Position numbers and translations under genes: made by a program. The notes under the pieces are model-generated. The model worked only from the letters and a program-made list of their open reading frames with translations. It ran no database searches and was not told where the DNA came from. 64,000 bases of DNA from Ascidiaceihabitans sp029251465 (GTDB taxonomy: Bacteria; Pseudomonadota; Alphaproteobacteria; Rhodobacterales; Rhodobacteraceae): positions 1,240,001 to 1,304,000 of the forward strand of contig NZ_CP170633.1 in the NCBI RefSeq assembly GCF_042932805.1, in the 5' to 3' direction. How positions within the stretch are numbered: position 1 is the first letter of the stretch; the number at the start of each line of letters is the position of its first letter. Of this stretch, positions 26,283-35,371 are shown piece by piece.

Positions 26283-28154
26283 ATGCCTACATTCAATGGG
26301 ACTACGAATAACGATACAATCCAAGGCTCCAACGACAATGACACGATCAATGCCTTTAACGGTCAGGATCTGGTGTCAGGCGAGGGTGGCGATGACGTCA
26401 TCAACGCAGGCGATGGGAACGACACAGTCTTTGGGGACGTCGGCGAAGGCACAGCCCCCGGCAATGATGCCTCCCCCCTGATCATCAACATCAACAATCT
26501 GGTGACAAACGACAACGCCGACAACAACGCGTCGGCTGGCCAATCGTCGGTCTACAAAAACGTTGCAACGCTCGAGGATGGCACATCGGTGTCCGCTCGC
26601 ATCGTTCTGGTGTCGAAATCCGACCCGAACCTGAGGGTCGATCTGTCCGGCGGCAATGGTTCTGAAATCTTGATGAACGGCAACGGCACCGGCGACACAG
26701 CTGATTTCCGGATGGAATTCTTTATTCCGGATTCCGAGAACGCAATAACCGGCACGCCAGTGGCACTGAATTCGACCGCGACCGTCAACGATCTGGACCG
26801 CAACAGCGTCGGCGACCAAGAGGCTGTGACCATTGATGCCAACAGTTTCACATCCTTTGGTGTGGCTGACGACACGTCCTTGAATGTCACCACCAGCGGC
26901 GGAGACGTGACAGCGGCCGGCGGCGAACAAAACAGCCCATCCGATCAAGACGCATGGTTCAGCGCATCTTTTGAAAACCGCGAATTCATCGAATTCACAC
27001 TTGAGGCGCGCGACACCAACTCTGGTTTCTCGTTCTCTGGTGATTTGATCGACGACGTGATTGTGACCCCGATCGAGGCGGGCGACGACACGATTGACGG
27101 CGGATCGGGCCAAGACCAGATCTTTGGCCAAGGCGGCGACGATTCACTGATCGGTGGTCAGGGCGACGACACGCTGATCGGCGGCACCGGCGAGGACACG
27201 CTGGAAGGCGGCACAGGGCAAGACTTGCTCGAGGGCGGCGACGGCGCGGACAGCCTGACCGGCGGCGAAGGCGACGACAGAGCCTTTGGCGGCGCGGGCA
27301 CCGACATTCTGACAGGTGGCCCGGGCAACGATCAGCTCGATGGCGGTTTGGGCAGCGACACGTTCAACTTTGACGAAGGTGGCAACCACGTTGTTGTCGG
27401 CGGCGAAGACCCAGATGGTCTGGACATCGACATTCTGGACTTGTCCGGTTTGCGCACCAACGTTATCGAATCCGGCCCGGAATCCGGCAGAGTCGAATTT
27501 CTTGATGCCAACGGCAACATCACTGGCCGCATGGATTATTCTGAAATCGAGCAGGTCATCATCTGCTTTACGCCGGGCACGATGATTGCCACCAATCGCG
27601 GTGAAATCGCAGTGGAAACGCTGGCTGAGGGTGACAAAGTGTTCACGCGCGACAACGGCAGCCAGCCTTTGCGCTGGGTTGGGCGTCGTGATTTGACACC
27701 TGCCGATTTGGCGGACAATCCTGAATTTCAACCGGTCTACATTCGCGCCGGTGCGCTTGGCAAAGGTGTGCCAGAGCGTGATTTGATGGTCAGCCCGAAC
27801 CACCGCATGTTGCTGACGTCCGATCTGGCCGAGGTCATGTTTGAAGAACGCGAAGTGCTGGTTGCGGCCAAGCATCTGACGGGTCTCGACGGCATCGATC
27901 AGATCGAAGCGAGCACGGTCAGCTACATCCACCTGATGTTCGATCAGCACGAAGTTGTGCTGGCGGATGGTGCGTGGACCGAAAGCTTTCAACCGGGTGA
28001 TCATTCCCTGCGCGGGATCGGCGATGCACAGCGCGCTGAAATCCTCGCTTTGTTCCCGGAATTGAACACGCTGGCGGGCATGCAAAACTACGGCTCCGCC
28101 CGTTTGTCGCTGAAAAAGCACGAAGCCCAACTGCTGACCGACAAAATGCGCTAA
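26283..28154 (+). CDS. RTX repeat protein with C-terminal Hint domain (smaller paralogue)
   Basis: A 623-residue protein. It begins directly with RTX-like repeats (residues 1-55), continues with a beta-rich domain (about 60-260) and an RTX tract of GGxGxDxLxGG nonapeptides (about 265-375), then a short linker and a Hint_2 domain from Cys428 (CFTPGT, later SPNHRML and LMFDQHEV). From the Cys to the end it parallels the giant protein, including a tail with SLKKHEAQLL. The start has GGAGG about ten bases upstream. It is expected to be exported by type I secretion and to self-cleave at Cys428. Its stop overlaps by 4 bp the end of the convergent MocA-like gene. Confidence 0.92.
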   Translation: MPTFNGTTNNDTIQGSNDNDTINAFNGQDLVSGEGGDDVINAGDGNDTVFGDVGEGTAPGNDASPLIININNLVTNDNADNNASAGQSSVYKNVATLEDGTSVSARIVLVSKSDPNLRVDLSGGNGSEILMNGNGTGDTADFRMEFFIPDSENAITGTPVALNSTATVNDLDRNSVGDQEAVTIDANSFTSFGVADDTSLNVTTSGGDVTAAGGEQNSPSDQDAWFSASFENREFIEFTLEARDTNSGFSFSGDLIDDVIVTPIEAGDDTIDGGSGQDQIFGQGGDDSLIGGQGDDTLIGGTGEDTLEGGTGQDLLEGGDGADSLTGGEGDDRAFGGAGTDILTGGPGNDQLDGGLGSDTFNFDEGGNHVVVGGEDPDGLDIDILDLSGLRTNVIESGPESGRVEFLDANGNITGRMDYSEIEQVIICFTPGTMIATNRGEIAVETLAEGDKVFTRDNGSQPLRWVGRRDLTPADLADNPEFQPVYIRAGALGKGVPERDLMVSPNHRMLLTSDLAEVMFEEREVLVAAKHLTGLDGIDQIEASTVSYIHLMFDQHEVVLADGAWTESFQPGDHSLRGIGDAQRAEILALFPELNTLAGMQNYGSARLSLKKHEAQLLTDKMR

Positions 28155-28744
28155 CGGGTTTTGCGCCAGAGGGCCCATTCCTCTGGCGTGTCCAAATCCA
28201 TCCGCGCGTGATTGTCGGGTAGGGGCACCAGATGCACGCGACCGGCGTGGTTCTGGATTACAGATTGACCACCCGCATCCCCGGACAGCGTCGCGATTTC
28301 GGCAAACAGAGCCTGATCAAAGATGATGGGATGGCCGGCCTTGCCGCCTTGGGTGGCCCCACGCCAAATCAGGTTTTCAGGGTTTTGTGATTTAGCATCA
28401 ATGACTTGTCGCAGATCGTGGGTGGTGACCTCCGGCAAATCACCCAGCAAGATCATCGCGCTTTTTGTGCCTGCTGGTAAGGCGGCGATCCCTGCACGCA
28501 TCGAAACGCTCATCCCGTCCGCGGCATCCGGCACCTCGACACAGATCACGTTTAGACCCGCCAATGCCGGGTGTCTGGCGTGTGGTTTGGGCGGCACCGT
28601 TACGTAGATCTGCGCGCTGACGCTTAGCGCCATTTCCGCCTGCCTGCGGATCAACGGGATCCCATCCACGTCCTCCAACATTTTGTCCGCGCCGCGCATG
28701 CGCGACGAGGTTCCGGCCGCCAAAATAATGATCGGTAAGGTCAT
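28151..28744 (-). CDS. MobA/MocA-like molybdenum cofactor nucleotidyltransferase
   Basis: A 197-residue NTP-transferase-domain protein. The N-terminal nucleotide-binding loop is LAAGTSSRMRGADKML, and LLGDLPEV carries the metal-binding Asp. The GKAGHP segment and the DLDTPEEW C-terminus are typical of the MocA (molybdopterin cytidylyltransferase) group. It would attach CMP or GMP to the molybdenum cofactor. It starts 3 bp after the stop of the upstream DAO-GcvT flavoprotein, so they share a message, although that enzyme does not use molybdenum. A second, distinct homologue sits inside the cox operon. Confidence 0.82.
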   Translation of the reverse strand: MTLPIIILAAGTSSRMRGADKMLEDVDGIPLIRRQAEMALSVSAQIYVTVPPKPHARHPALAGLNVICVEVPDAADGMSVSMRAGIAALPAGTKSAMILLGDLPEVTTHDLRQVIDAKSQNPENLIWRGATQGGKAGHPIIFDQALFAEIATLSGDAGGQSVIQNHAGRVHLVPLPDNHARMDLDTPEEWALWRKTR

Positions 28745-28747
28745 GTG

Positions 28748-31165
28748 TCAGCCGCGCATCCGTGCGCCGTCCGCGTCAAACAATGGCGTGGTCACAACCC
28801 GTGCGGCGCGCATGTGGCCCAGAATTTCGATCTCGACCGCAAGGCCTTCTGCGACGCGATCTGTCGGCAAAAACCCGAACGCAATCGATTTGCCCGCGTG
28901 GTGCGAATAGCCGCCCGAGGTGCAAAATCCGACAACGTCACCGTCCAGCCAGATGGGCTCGTACCCCTGAACATCGGCGTCTGTGGCGTCGACCTCAAAG
29001 CTGACCAATTGGCGGGCAGCCCCTGCGTCACGTTCGGCCTCGGCTGCGGCGCGCCCGATAAAGGCGGTGTTTTTCTTAAAGCTGATGAACCGGTCCATGC
29101 CGGTTTCCGCCGCTGTGTAGTCCGGCGAAAATTCAGCCATCCAAGAGCCAAAGAACTTGTCCAGCCGCAGCGACATCATCGCGCGCATGCCGAACGGAAC
29201 CATGTCGTGCTTTTGCCCCTCGGCCCACAACGTATTCCACAGCGCGCGTTGCCCCATCGGATCGCAGTACATTTCGTACCCCAGATCACCGGTGTAGCTG
29301 ACGCGCTGCACGATGCAGTCGGTCATGCCGATGGTGATTTTGCGCACATCCATGAATTTCATATCGCTGATATCGCTGAGTGTGCAGGCGGCCAGAACGT
29401 CACGCGCGCGCGGCCCTGCGATTTGAAAGCCATTGCGTTTATCTGTGATATTCTCGATACTTACGCTGTCATCTTGATGTTGCAAGAACCACCGCATGTG
29501 GAATGCTTGCGCACCGTACGATGCAGTCAGCTGGAACTCTTCTTCGCTCAGGCACGACACGGTGAAATCCCCGATCAGCTTGCCTTTTTCCGACAGCATC
29601 GGCGTCAGGCTTAGACGGCCAAGCTGTGGAATGCGGCCTGCCATGATCCGGTCCAGCCACGCGCGCGCACCGGCCCCTTTTATCAGATATTTGCCAAAAT
29701 TGTGGACCTCGTTGATGCCAACGGCGCTGCGTACACCGGCGACTTCACGCGCGGTCGCGTCAAACGCATCCGAGCGGCGGAACGACGGGGTTTCGAACGT
29801 TGGTTCGTCACCGGTGGCAAAATAGTTGACCACCTCGAGGCCAAATTGTTGCCCCCAAACCGCGCCCATGCGGGAAAACACATCGTACATCGGCGTCGTG
29901 CGATTGGGGCGCGCGGCGGGCAGTTCTTCGTTCGGATAGGACACTGAGAAACGCTTTTGGTAGTTTTCGATGACTTTGGGCAGGGTGTAGCCGGGTGAAA
30001 TCCAGTCGCCAAACCGCGCGACATCCATCGCCATCACGTCGCGCTCACATTCGCCTTCAACCATCCATTGCGCCAGCATCAGGCCAACGCCGCCGCCTTG
30101 GCTAAAGCCCGCCATGACGCCGCACGCCGACCAATAATTGCGCACGCCAGGGATGGGGCCGACCAGCGGATTACCGTCGGGGGCGAATGTGAACGGGCCG
30201 TGGATGACGTTTTTGACACCCGCCTTTTCCAAATCGGGAAAGCGTTTATAGGCGAAGTTGATGCTGTCTTCGATCTTGTCGAAATCGTCTTGCAACAAGT
30301 CCTGACCAAACGACCAAGGCGTGCCGTCAATCGCCCACGGACGGCAAGTTTGTTCGTAAAATCCGATACATAGCCCGCGACCTTCTTGGCGCAAATAGCT
30401 TTCGCCTGCGGGGTCCATGACGTGGGGGTGTTCTTGCCCGTCGGTCATCATGTCGACAATCATCGGCACGTCTTCGGTCACCAGATACTGGTGTTCCATC
30501 GGGTGCAGCGGGAAATAAATACCGGCCATTGCGCCCACTTCGCGCGCCCACAGCCCGCCCGCATTCACCACGTGTTCCGCGTGAATTGTGCCTTTGTCCG
30601 TGACCACATCCCACGTGCCGTCAGGGCGCTGGTTGGTTTCAACCACCATCGTGTGGGTATGAATCGTGGCACCGCCCATGCGCGCCGCCTTGGCGTAGGC
30701 GTGGGTGGTGCCAGAGGGGTCAAGGTGCCCGTCCAGCGGGTCATAAAGCCCGCCAACAATGCCGTCGATGTTGGTGACGGGCGCGATTTTCTTGATCTCT
30801 TCGGGGCTGACGATTTCTGTCTCTAACCCCATGAACCGGTGCTTTGCGCGTTCAGCCAGCAGCATGTCGAACCGGTCTTGGTTATCGGCCAACGTCACGC
30901 CACCAACGTGGTGCAGGCCACAGGACATGCCGGTGATTTCTTCAAGTTCCTTATACAAACGAATGGTGTAGCCCTGCAGGGCGGCCATGTTTGTGTCGCC
31001 ATTTAGCGTGTGAAAACCGCCCGCTGCGTGCCACGTCGACCCCGATGTCAGCTCTGATCGTTCCAACAGCATCACGTCGGACCAGCCCAATTTGGTCAGA
31101 TGATACAAGACAGACGCGCCAACGACGCCGCCGCCGATGATTGCAACACGTGTGGTGGTTTTCAT
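28748..31165 (-). CDS. Dimethylglycine/sarcosine dehydrogenase-like DAO-GcvT flavoprotein
   Basis: An 805-residue two-domain enzyme. The N-terminal FAD-dependent oxidoreductase domain (1 to about 370) carries GGGVVGASVLYHL at 11-23 and the GSTWHAAG motif, whose His46 is the covalent FAD attachment site in this family. The C-terminal half is a GcvT-like folate-binding domain (about 430-800). Such enzymes demethylate dimethylglycine or sarcosine and hand the one-carbon unit to tetrahydrofolate. An upstream AAGGA box supports the start. A close paralogue of 811 residues is divergent at 31322. Which methylated amine is used cannot be told from sequence alone. Confidence 0.88.
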   Translation of the reverse strand: MKTTTRVAIIGGGVVGASVLYHLTKLGWSDVMLLERSELTSGSTWHAAGGFHTLNGDTNMAALQGYTIRLYKELEEITGMSCGLHHVGGVTLADNQDRFDMLLAERAKHRFMGLETEIVSPEEIKKIAPVTNIDGIVGGLYDPLDGHLDPSGTTHAYAKAARMGGATIHTHTMVVETNQRPDGTWDVVTDKGTIHAEHVVNAGGLWAREVGAMAGIYFPLHPMEHQYLVTEDVPMIVDMMTDGQEHPHVMDPAGESYLRQEGRGLCIGFYEQTCRPWAIDGTPWSFGQDLLQDDFDKIEDSINFAYKRFPDLEKAGVKNVIHGPFTFAPDGNPLVGPIPGVRNYWSACGVMAGFSQGGGVGLMLAQWMVEGECERDVMAMDVARFGDWISPGYTLPKVIENYQKRFSVSYPNEELPAARPNRTTPMYDVFSRMGAVWGQQFGLEVVNYFATGDEPTFETPSFRRSDAFDATAREVAGVRSAVGINEVHNFGKYLIKGAGARAWLDRIMAGRIPQLGRLSLTPMLSEKGKLIGDFTVSCLSEEEFQLTASYGAQAFHMRWFLQHQDDSVSIENITDKRNGFQIAGPRARDVLAACTLSDISDMKFMDVRKITIGMTDCIVQRVSYTGDLGYEMYCDPMGQRALWNTLWAEGQKHDMVPFGMRAMMSLRLDKFFGSWMAEFSPDYTAAETGMDRFISFKKNTAFIGRAAAEAERDAGAARQLVSFEVDATDADVQGYEPIWLDGDVVGFCTSGGYSHHAGKSIAFGFLPTDRVAEGLAVEIEILGHMRAARVVTTPLFDADGARMRG

Positions 31166-31232
31166 GAGGCCGGTTCCTTTGCGATAACTGTCTGCAATTT
31201 GGGTTTCACTCTGGACAAGGGCTGGTCGAATA

Positions 31233-31249
31233 GCGACAAAAATTGTCGC
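31233..31249. promoter_or_regulatory. Perfect 17-bp palindrome between the divergent DAO-GcvT genes
   Basis: GCGACAA-AAA-TTGTCGC (7-bp arms, 3-bp spacer) lies in the 156-bp intergenic region of two divergent paralogous flavoprotein genes. Location and symmetry make it a good candidate operator for a dimeric repressor acting on both. No regulator gene is adjacent. Confidence 0.5.
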
Positions 31250-31321
31250 CTTAGGGCAACCAAATCGATTTCAAGCCGCGCACTCTAGACTTAACGTAAT
31301 CACATTTCAGGGCACTTTCAT

Positions 31322-33757
31322 ATGCGTACCCATGCTCAGGCTGTCGTCATTGGTGGCGGCGTTATTGGATGTTCTATCCTGTACCACCTCACAAAATTGG
31401 GTTGGAATGACGTCGTTCTGACCGAACGGGACGAGCTGACCAGTGGCAGCACGTGGCACGCGGCGGCCAACATTCACGGGCTGCACGACAGCACTAACAT
31501 CAGTCGCATCCAGCACTACACCATGGGTTTGTACAAAGAGCTGGAGCAAGAAACCGGACAGGGTTGCGGTGTGTTTCAGCCCGGATCTCTGTATTTGGCG
31601 CAGACCGAGGCGCGCGAACACCAGCTGCGTTTGCAAGCGGCCAAAGCCAAACTGTACGGCATGAATTTCCACGAGGTTGACCGCGCCGAGGCCGAACGTT
31701 TGCACCCGTTGGTCGACTATGACGGCATTCGCTGCATCATGTGGGAACCCGATGGCGGCAATGTCGACCCCTCTGGCGTGACCCAAGCCTACGCGACAGG
31801 CGCGCGCCAGAACGGTGCCGAAATCATGCGGTTCAATCCTGTGCTGGGCACCGATCAACAACCCGACGGCACGTGGATTGTGCGCACGGAAAAAGGCGAT
31901 ATTTCAACGCCTTGGGTGATCAACGCCGCGGGTCTTTGGGGGCGTGAAGTTGCGGCATTGGCAGGCATTGATCTGCCGTTGCAGCCCACCGAACACCAGT
32001 ATTTTGTCACTGAAACTATCCCCGAGATTGCCGCAATGGACCGTCGACTGCCATCCGTGGCGGATCGTGATGGCGAATATTATCTGCGCCAAGAAGGCCA
32101 AGGTTTGCTGGTCGGTGCCTACGAGAAAAACATGAAATTCTGGGCTGAGAATGGCACCCCGTTGGACTTTGCCCACGACCTGTTTGACGATGATCTGGAG
32201 CGGATCGAGGAAAACATGCTGCGCGCCATCGACCGTGTGCCCGTGGTCGGCACAGCTGGCATCAAACGGGTCATCAACGGTCCGATGATCTGGTCGCCTG
32301 ACAGCAATGTGTTGCTGGGCCCTGTGCCTGAAAAAAAAGGCTATTTCTGCTGTAACGGCATCATTCCCGGGTTCTCGCAATCGGGCGGCATGGGCCTGAT
32401 GGTCGCGCAATGGATCATAGAGGGCGAGATGCAGTACGACATGTTCCCGTGGGATCTGGCACGCTTTGGCGACTGGGCCACAAACGGGCAAACCGGAAAG
32501 ACCTTTACCAAAGAACGGGTGCGCGACCAATACGCCAACCGCTTTAAAATCCACTTTCCGAATGAGGAACGCGCGGCCGGTCGTCCGGTGCGCATGCGTC
32601 CCGCCTACGATTTGCAGAAATCCATGGGCGCGGTCATGGGCCTGAACTACGGCTGGGAACATCCGTTGTGGTTCGCAGATACCCCGGGTGCGACGGATAC
32701 CGACGGATTTACGCGCCAGAATTGGTGGGGGCCGGTGGGCGAGGAATGCAAGATGCTGCGCGATCGCGCCGGCATTATCGACATCTCGAATTTCGCCAAA
32801 TACACCTGCAAAGGGGCAGGGGCCGAGGACTGGCTGAACGCGGTTTTTGCCAACACTATGCCAAAGACAGTCGGGCGGTCGTGCCTCACGCCGTTGATCG
32901 GCAAACGCGGTGGGATTGCAGGTGACTTCACGGTCACGAGGCTGGCGACGGATGAATTCTGGATCATCGGATCTGGCATGGCAGAACGCTATCACGCGCG
33001 TTTCTTTAGCGAGGTGCCATTGCCGCAGGGCACTGTTTTTGAAAGTAAAACCAATGACATTTGCGGCTTTAACGTCGCAGGCCCCGACAGCCGCGCGATG
33101 TTGCAACGGATGACAAATGCCTCGCTTGCGACCACAGATTTCCCGTTCCTGCGATCCCAGAAAATCACGCTTGGCGGGGTCGAGATTCTGGCGCTGCGTG
33201 TGTCGTTCACCGGCGATCTTGGCTGGGAATTGCACTGCAAGACCGAGGATCAATTGCAGCTTTACACCGCTCTGTTAGAGGTCGGTCGCGATTTCGGCGC
33301 TGGCCCTGTCGGCGGGCGCGCATTGATGAGCTTGCGGATCGAAAAAGGCTACGGATCCTGGAGCCGCGAGTACTCGCCCGAATACTGGCCCCAAGAGGTC
33401 GGATTGGACCGCCTGTGCAAAATGGACAAAGCGTTTTTGAACAAAACAGCCGTTGCGGAATCGATGGCAAAACCGGCCCGTGAAACCCTTGTCATCTTGG
33501 CCCTGAACGCCGCCCAAACCGACGCCTCATATGCTGACGCAACTGGGGGCGAGCCGATCTTTAAGGACGGCAAAGGCATCGGGCGCGTGACCTCGGGTGC
33601 CTACGGATACACGGTTGGCCAAAGCCTCGCGCTTGGCTACGTCAAAGACGCAAAAGCAGGCGACGAGGTCGACGTCATGGTGTTGGGCAAGCCGCACAAA
33701 GCCATAATTTTAAGTGAGCCGCCGTTTGACCCCAAAGGGGCGAAGCTGCGGGGCTGA
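31322..33757 (+). CDS. Dimethylglycine/sarcosine dehydrogenase-like DAO-GcvT flavoprotein (second copy)
   Basis: An 811-residue paralogue of the divergent gene, with the same architecture: FAD-binding GGGVIGCSILYHL at 11-23, covalent-FAD His46 in GSTWHAAA, a DAO domain to about residue 370, and a C-terminal GcvT-like folate-binding domain with an LRIEKGYGSWSREYSPE segment near residue 675. Compared with its neighbour, it changes the motif after the FAD His from AGG to AAN, so substrate range may differ. It probably oxidises an N-methylated glycine derivative, feeding electrons to ETF and formaldehyde equivalents to tetrahydrofolate. An AGGG box sits upstream of the start. It converges on coxI across 122 bp. 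Confidence 0.88.
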   Translation: MRTHAQAVVIGGGVIGCSILYHLTKLGWNDVVLTERDELTSGSTWHAAANIHGLHDSTNISRIQHYTMGLYKELEQETGQGCGVFQPGSLYLAQTEAREHQLRLQAAKAKLYGMNFHEVDRAEAERLHPLVDYDGIRCIMWEPDGGNVDPSGVTQAYATGARQNGAEIMRFNPVLGTDQQPDGTWIVRTEKGDISTPWVINAAGLWGREVAALAGIDLPLQPTEHQYFVTETIPEIAAMDRRLPSVADRDGEYYLRQEGQGLLVGAYEKNMKFWAENGTPLDFAHDLFDDDLERIEENMLRAIDRVPVVGTAGIKRVINGPMIWSPDSNVLLGPVPEKKGYFCCNGIIPGFSQSGGMGLMVAQWIIEGEMQYDMFPWDLARFGDWATNGQTGKTFTKERVRDQYANRFKIHFPNEERAAGRPVRMRPAYDLQKSMGAVMGLNYGWEHPLWFADTPGATDTDGFTRQNWWGPVGEECKMLRDRAGIIDISNFAKYTCKGAGAEDWLNAVFANTMPKTVGRSCLTPLIGKRGGIAGDFTVTRLATDEFWIIGSGMAERYHARFFSEVPLPQGTVFESKTNDICGFNVAGPDSRAMLQRMTNASLATTDFPFLRSQKITLGGVEILALRVSFTGDLGWELHCKTEDQLQLYTALLEVGRDFGAGPVGGRALMSLRIEKGYGSWSREYSPEYWPQEVGLDRLCKMDKAFLNKTAVAESMAKPARETLVILALNAAQTDASYADATGGEPIFKDGKGIGRVTSGAYGYTVGQSLALGYVKDAKAGDEVDVMVLGKPHKAIILSEPPFDPKGAKLRG

Positions 33758-33879
33758 GGGAAATACAAGATGGTGGCGATGCGGGATAAACCGGCCTGAC
33801 GGTCGTCCGATTTAGGCTGCCCCACAGGGGGTGCCGTTAATCGGAGGTCCGGATAGAGTAATCAGCGTCGATAAATAGC

Positions 33880-34803
33880 TCATGCGTCAATGATTTTTTG
33901 TTGATCATAGGCAAATGCCTGCGCAACTTCGGCCAATGCTGAAACCGCGATTAAATTTGCATCTCGCAGAGACGGAACCAGTCCGATCGGGCCACGCACG
34001 CGTTTGAGATCATGCTCTGAGATGCCTTTTTCGGCCAGGTGGGCAAGGCGGGCCGTTTGGGTCTTTTGGCTTCCTAATGCACCAATAAACCCAGCTGGAG
34101 TTGCCAGTGCGGCGGTAAGAAAAGCGGGTTCCCAATCGTGGTCGTGGAACAACGTCAGGACGCCGCTTGTCGGTGCTAGGTTCAACTCAACCACGTTGTC
34201 TATGGATCGCATATGGGTTGGTGGCTCTGCGCAATGTGTGGCAACGGCCTCTAGATCTGTGAGGTCGGGTGAATACGCTTGGATGTCAAAGCCGGTCGCC
34301 TTTCCGCCCCTGGCAGTCGCGCGAAAGATCGCGCCGCGGCCTGCGAGGCACAGAGTGACTTTGGGTTGGTAAGCAATTGTGATGTACCTAGCCTCGGGTC
34401 GAAAGGTCAACGACGCGGGGCGGCGGGCCGTCAATGCGTCATGCGCGGCGAGCAGCGTCGTAAGATCAGGGGCGGGATCAATCCAAATCGACAATGATCC
34501 GCCGCAGGGCAATGTCAGATCGTGAAACGCTGAGCCCTCGCCATAGCGCAACAGCCGCGCGGTACCAGAGCGCAAGCAATCGGAGGCGTGCAGCGCAATG
34601 TCGCGATCAATGCAGCCGTTGGACATATAGCCTGTCATGTTCCCGGCTTCGCAAACCACGGCCAGTGAACCAATATCGCGTGCGCTGCCACCTTTGATGT
34701 CAACAGAGGTGATCAACGCAAAGCGTTGCTGCGTTTTGACGTAGGTTTTCACCTGCGCCAAAACATCAACAGCATGGTCCAAATAGGTTATGGTGTTAGG
34801 CAA
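33880..34803 (-). CDS. coxI: XdhC/CoxI-family molybdoenzyme maturation protein
   Basis: A 307-residue protein. The N-terminal XdhC/CoxI domain (CEAGNMTGYMSNGCIDRDI near 50-70) is followed by a C-terminal Rossmann domain with GFIGALGSQKT near 240. XdhC-type proteins hold the molybdenum cofactor, help its sulfuration and insert it into the apo-enzyme. It is the last gene of the cox cluster and overlaps the end of coxG by 8 bp. CoxI and CoxF are both XdhC-like in known CO oxidisers; I assign coxI from its terminal position and complete two-domain length, so the letter could be swapped. Confidence 0.82.
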   Translation of the reverse strand: MPNTITYLDHAVDVLAQVKTYVKTQQRFALITSVDIKGGSARDIGSLAVVCEAGNMTGYMSNGCIDRDIALHASDCLRSGTARLLRYGEGSAFHDLTLPCGGSLSIWIDPAPDLTTLLAAHDALTARRPASLTFRPEARYITIAYQPKVTLCLAGRGAIFRATARGGKATGFDIQAYSPDLTDLEAVATHCAEPPTHMRSIDNVVELNLAPTSGVLTLFHDHDWEPAFLTAALATPAGFIGALGSQKTQTARLAHLAEKGISEHDLKRVRGPIGLVPSLRDANLIAVSALAEVAQAFAYDQQKIIDA

Positions 34804-35248
34804 CTTTTTCAGCGTCCAACACGTCCGCGAAGTTCTTGAAGAATTTGGCCGCCAGTTTTTTGGCCGTGCTTTGGATCAACCGGCTGCCCAATTGCGCCAG
34901 TTTGCCGCCGATTTGTGCTTTGGCGTCATAGCTCAGGATCGTGGTGTCGCCGTCCGCAACCAATGTCACATCTGCGCCGCCTTTTGCATGACCCGCAGCG
35001 CCGCCATTGCCTTGACCGGTCAGCGAAAATTGATCTGGTGCGCCGCTTTTGTCCAACACGACATCACCGCTGAAACGCGCCTTGACCGGACCGACCTTCA
35101 GGACAATCTTTGCCTCAAGTTCGTTGTCGGAATGCTGGATCAGTTCTTCGCAACCCGGAATACATTGTTTCAAGATCTCAGGGTCGTTCAAGGCCGCATA
35201 AACGCGGTCCATTGATGCATTGATGATGATTTCGTCTTTGAGTTCCAT
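34796..35248 (-). CDS. coxG: CoxG, SRPBCC-type carbon monoxide dehydrogenase accessory protein
   Basis: A 150-residue START/SRPBCC-fold protein of the CoxG family (MELKDEIIINASMDRVYAAL at the start, then DPEILKQCIPGCEEL, GPVKARFSGDV and LTGQGNGGAAGHAKGGADV). CoxG is thought to help anchor CO dehydrogenase at the cytoplasmic membrane. The start used is the ATG at 35248, preceded by AAGG; a longer frame adds 31 residues unlike the family. A 123-bp gap separates it from the upstream MocA-like gene, and it overlaps coxI by 8 bp. Confidence 0.88.
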   Translation of the reverse strand: MELKDEIIINASMDRVYAALNDPEILKQCIPGCEELIQHSDNELEAKIVLKVGPVKARFSGDVVLDKSGAPDQFSLTGQGNGGAAGHAKGGADVTLVADGDTTILSYDAKAQIGGKLAQLGSRLIQSTAKKLAAKFFKNFADVLDAEKVA

Positions 35249-35371
35249 GGTCTTACCTTTGTTAACAGCAGGGGAATTTGATTGAAGCAAGCGTTTGGGC
35301 TTGCTCTGGGGGCAGGGCCCATTTTTGACGCCATGCACCAAAGTATTTTTGAAATCGTTTCATGGATAAGC

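Noticed and set aside
31904..33253. A 449-codon minus-strand frame
   Set aside because: Antisense shadow of the second DAO-GcvT flavoprotein, whose sense frame has FAD and GcvT motifs throughout.
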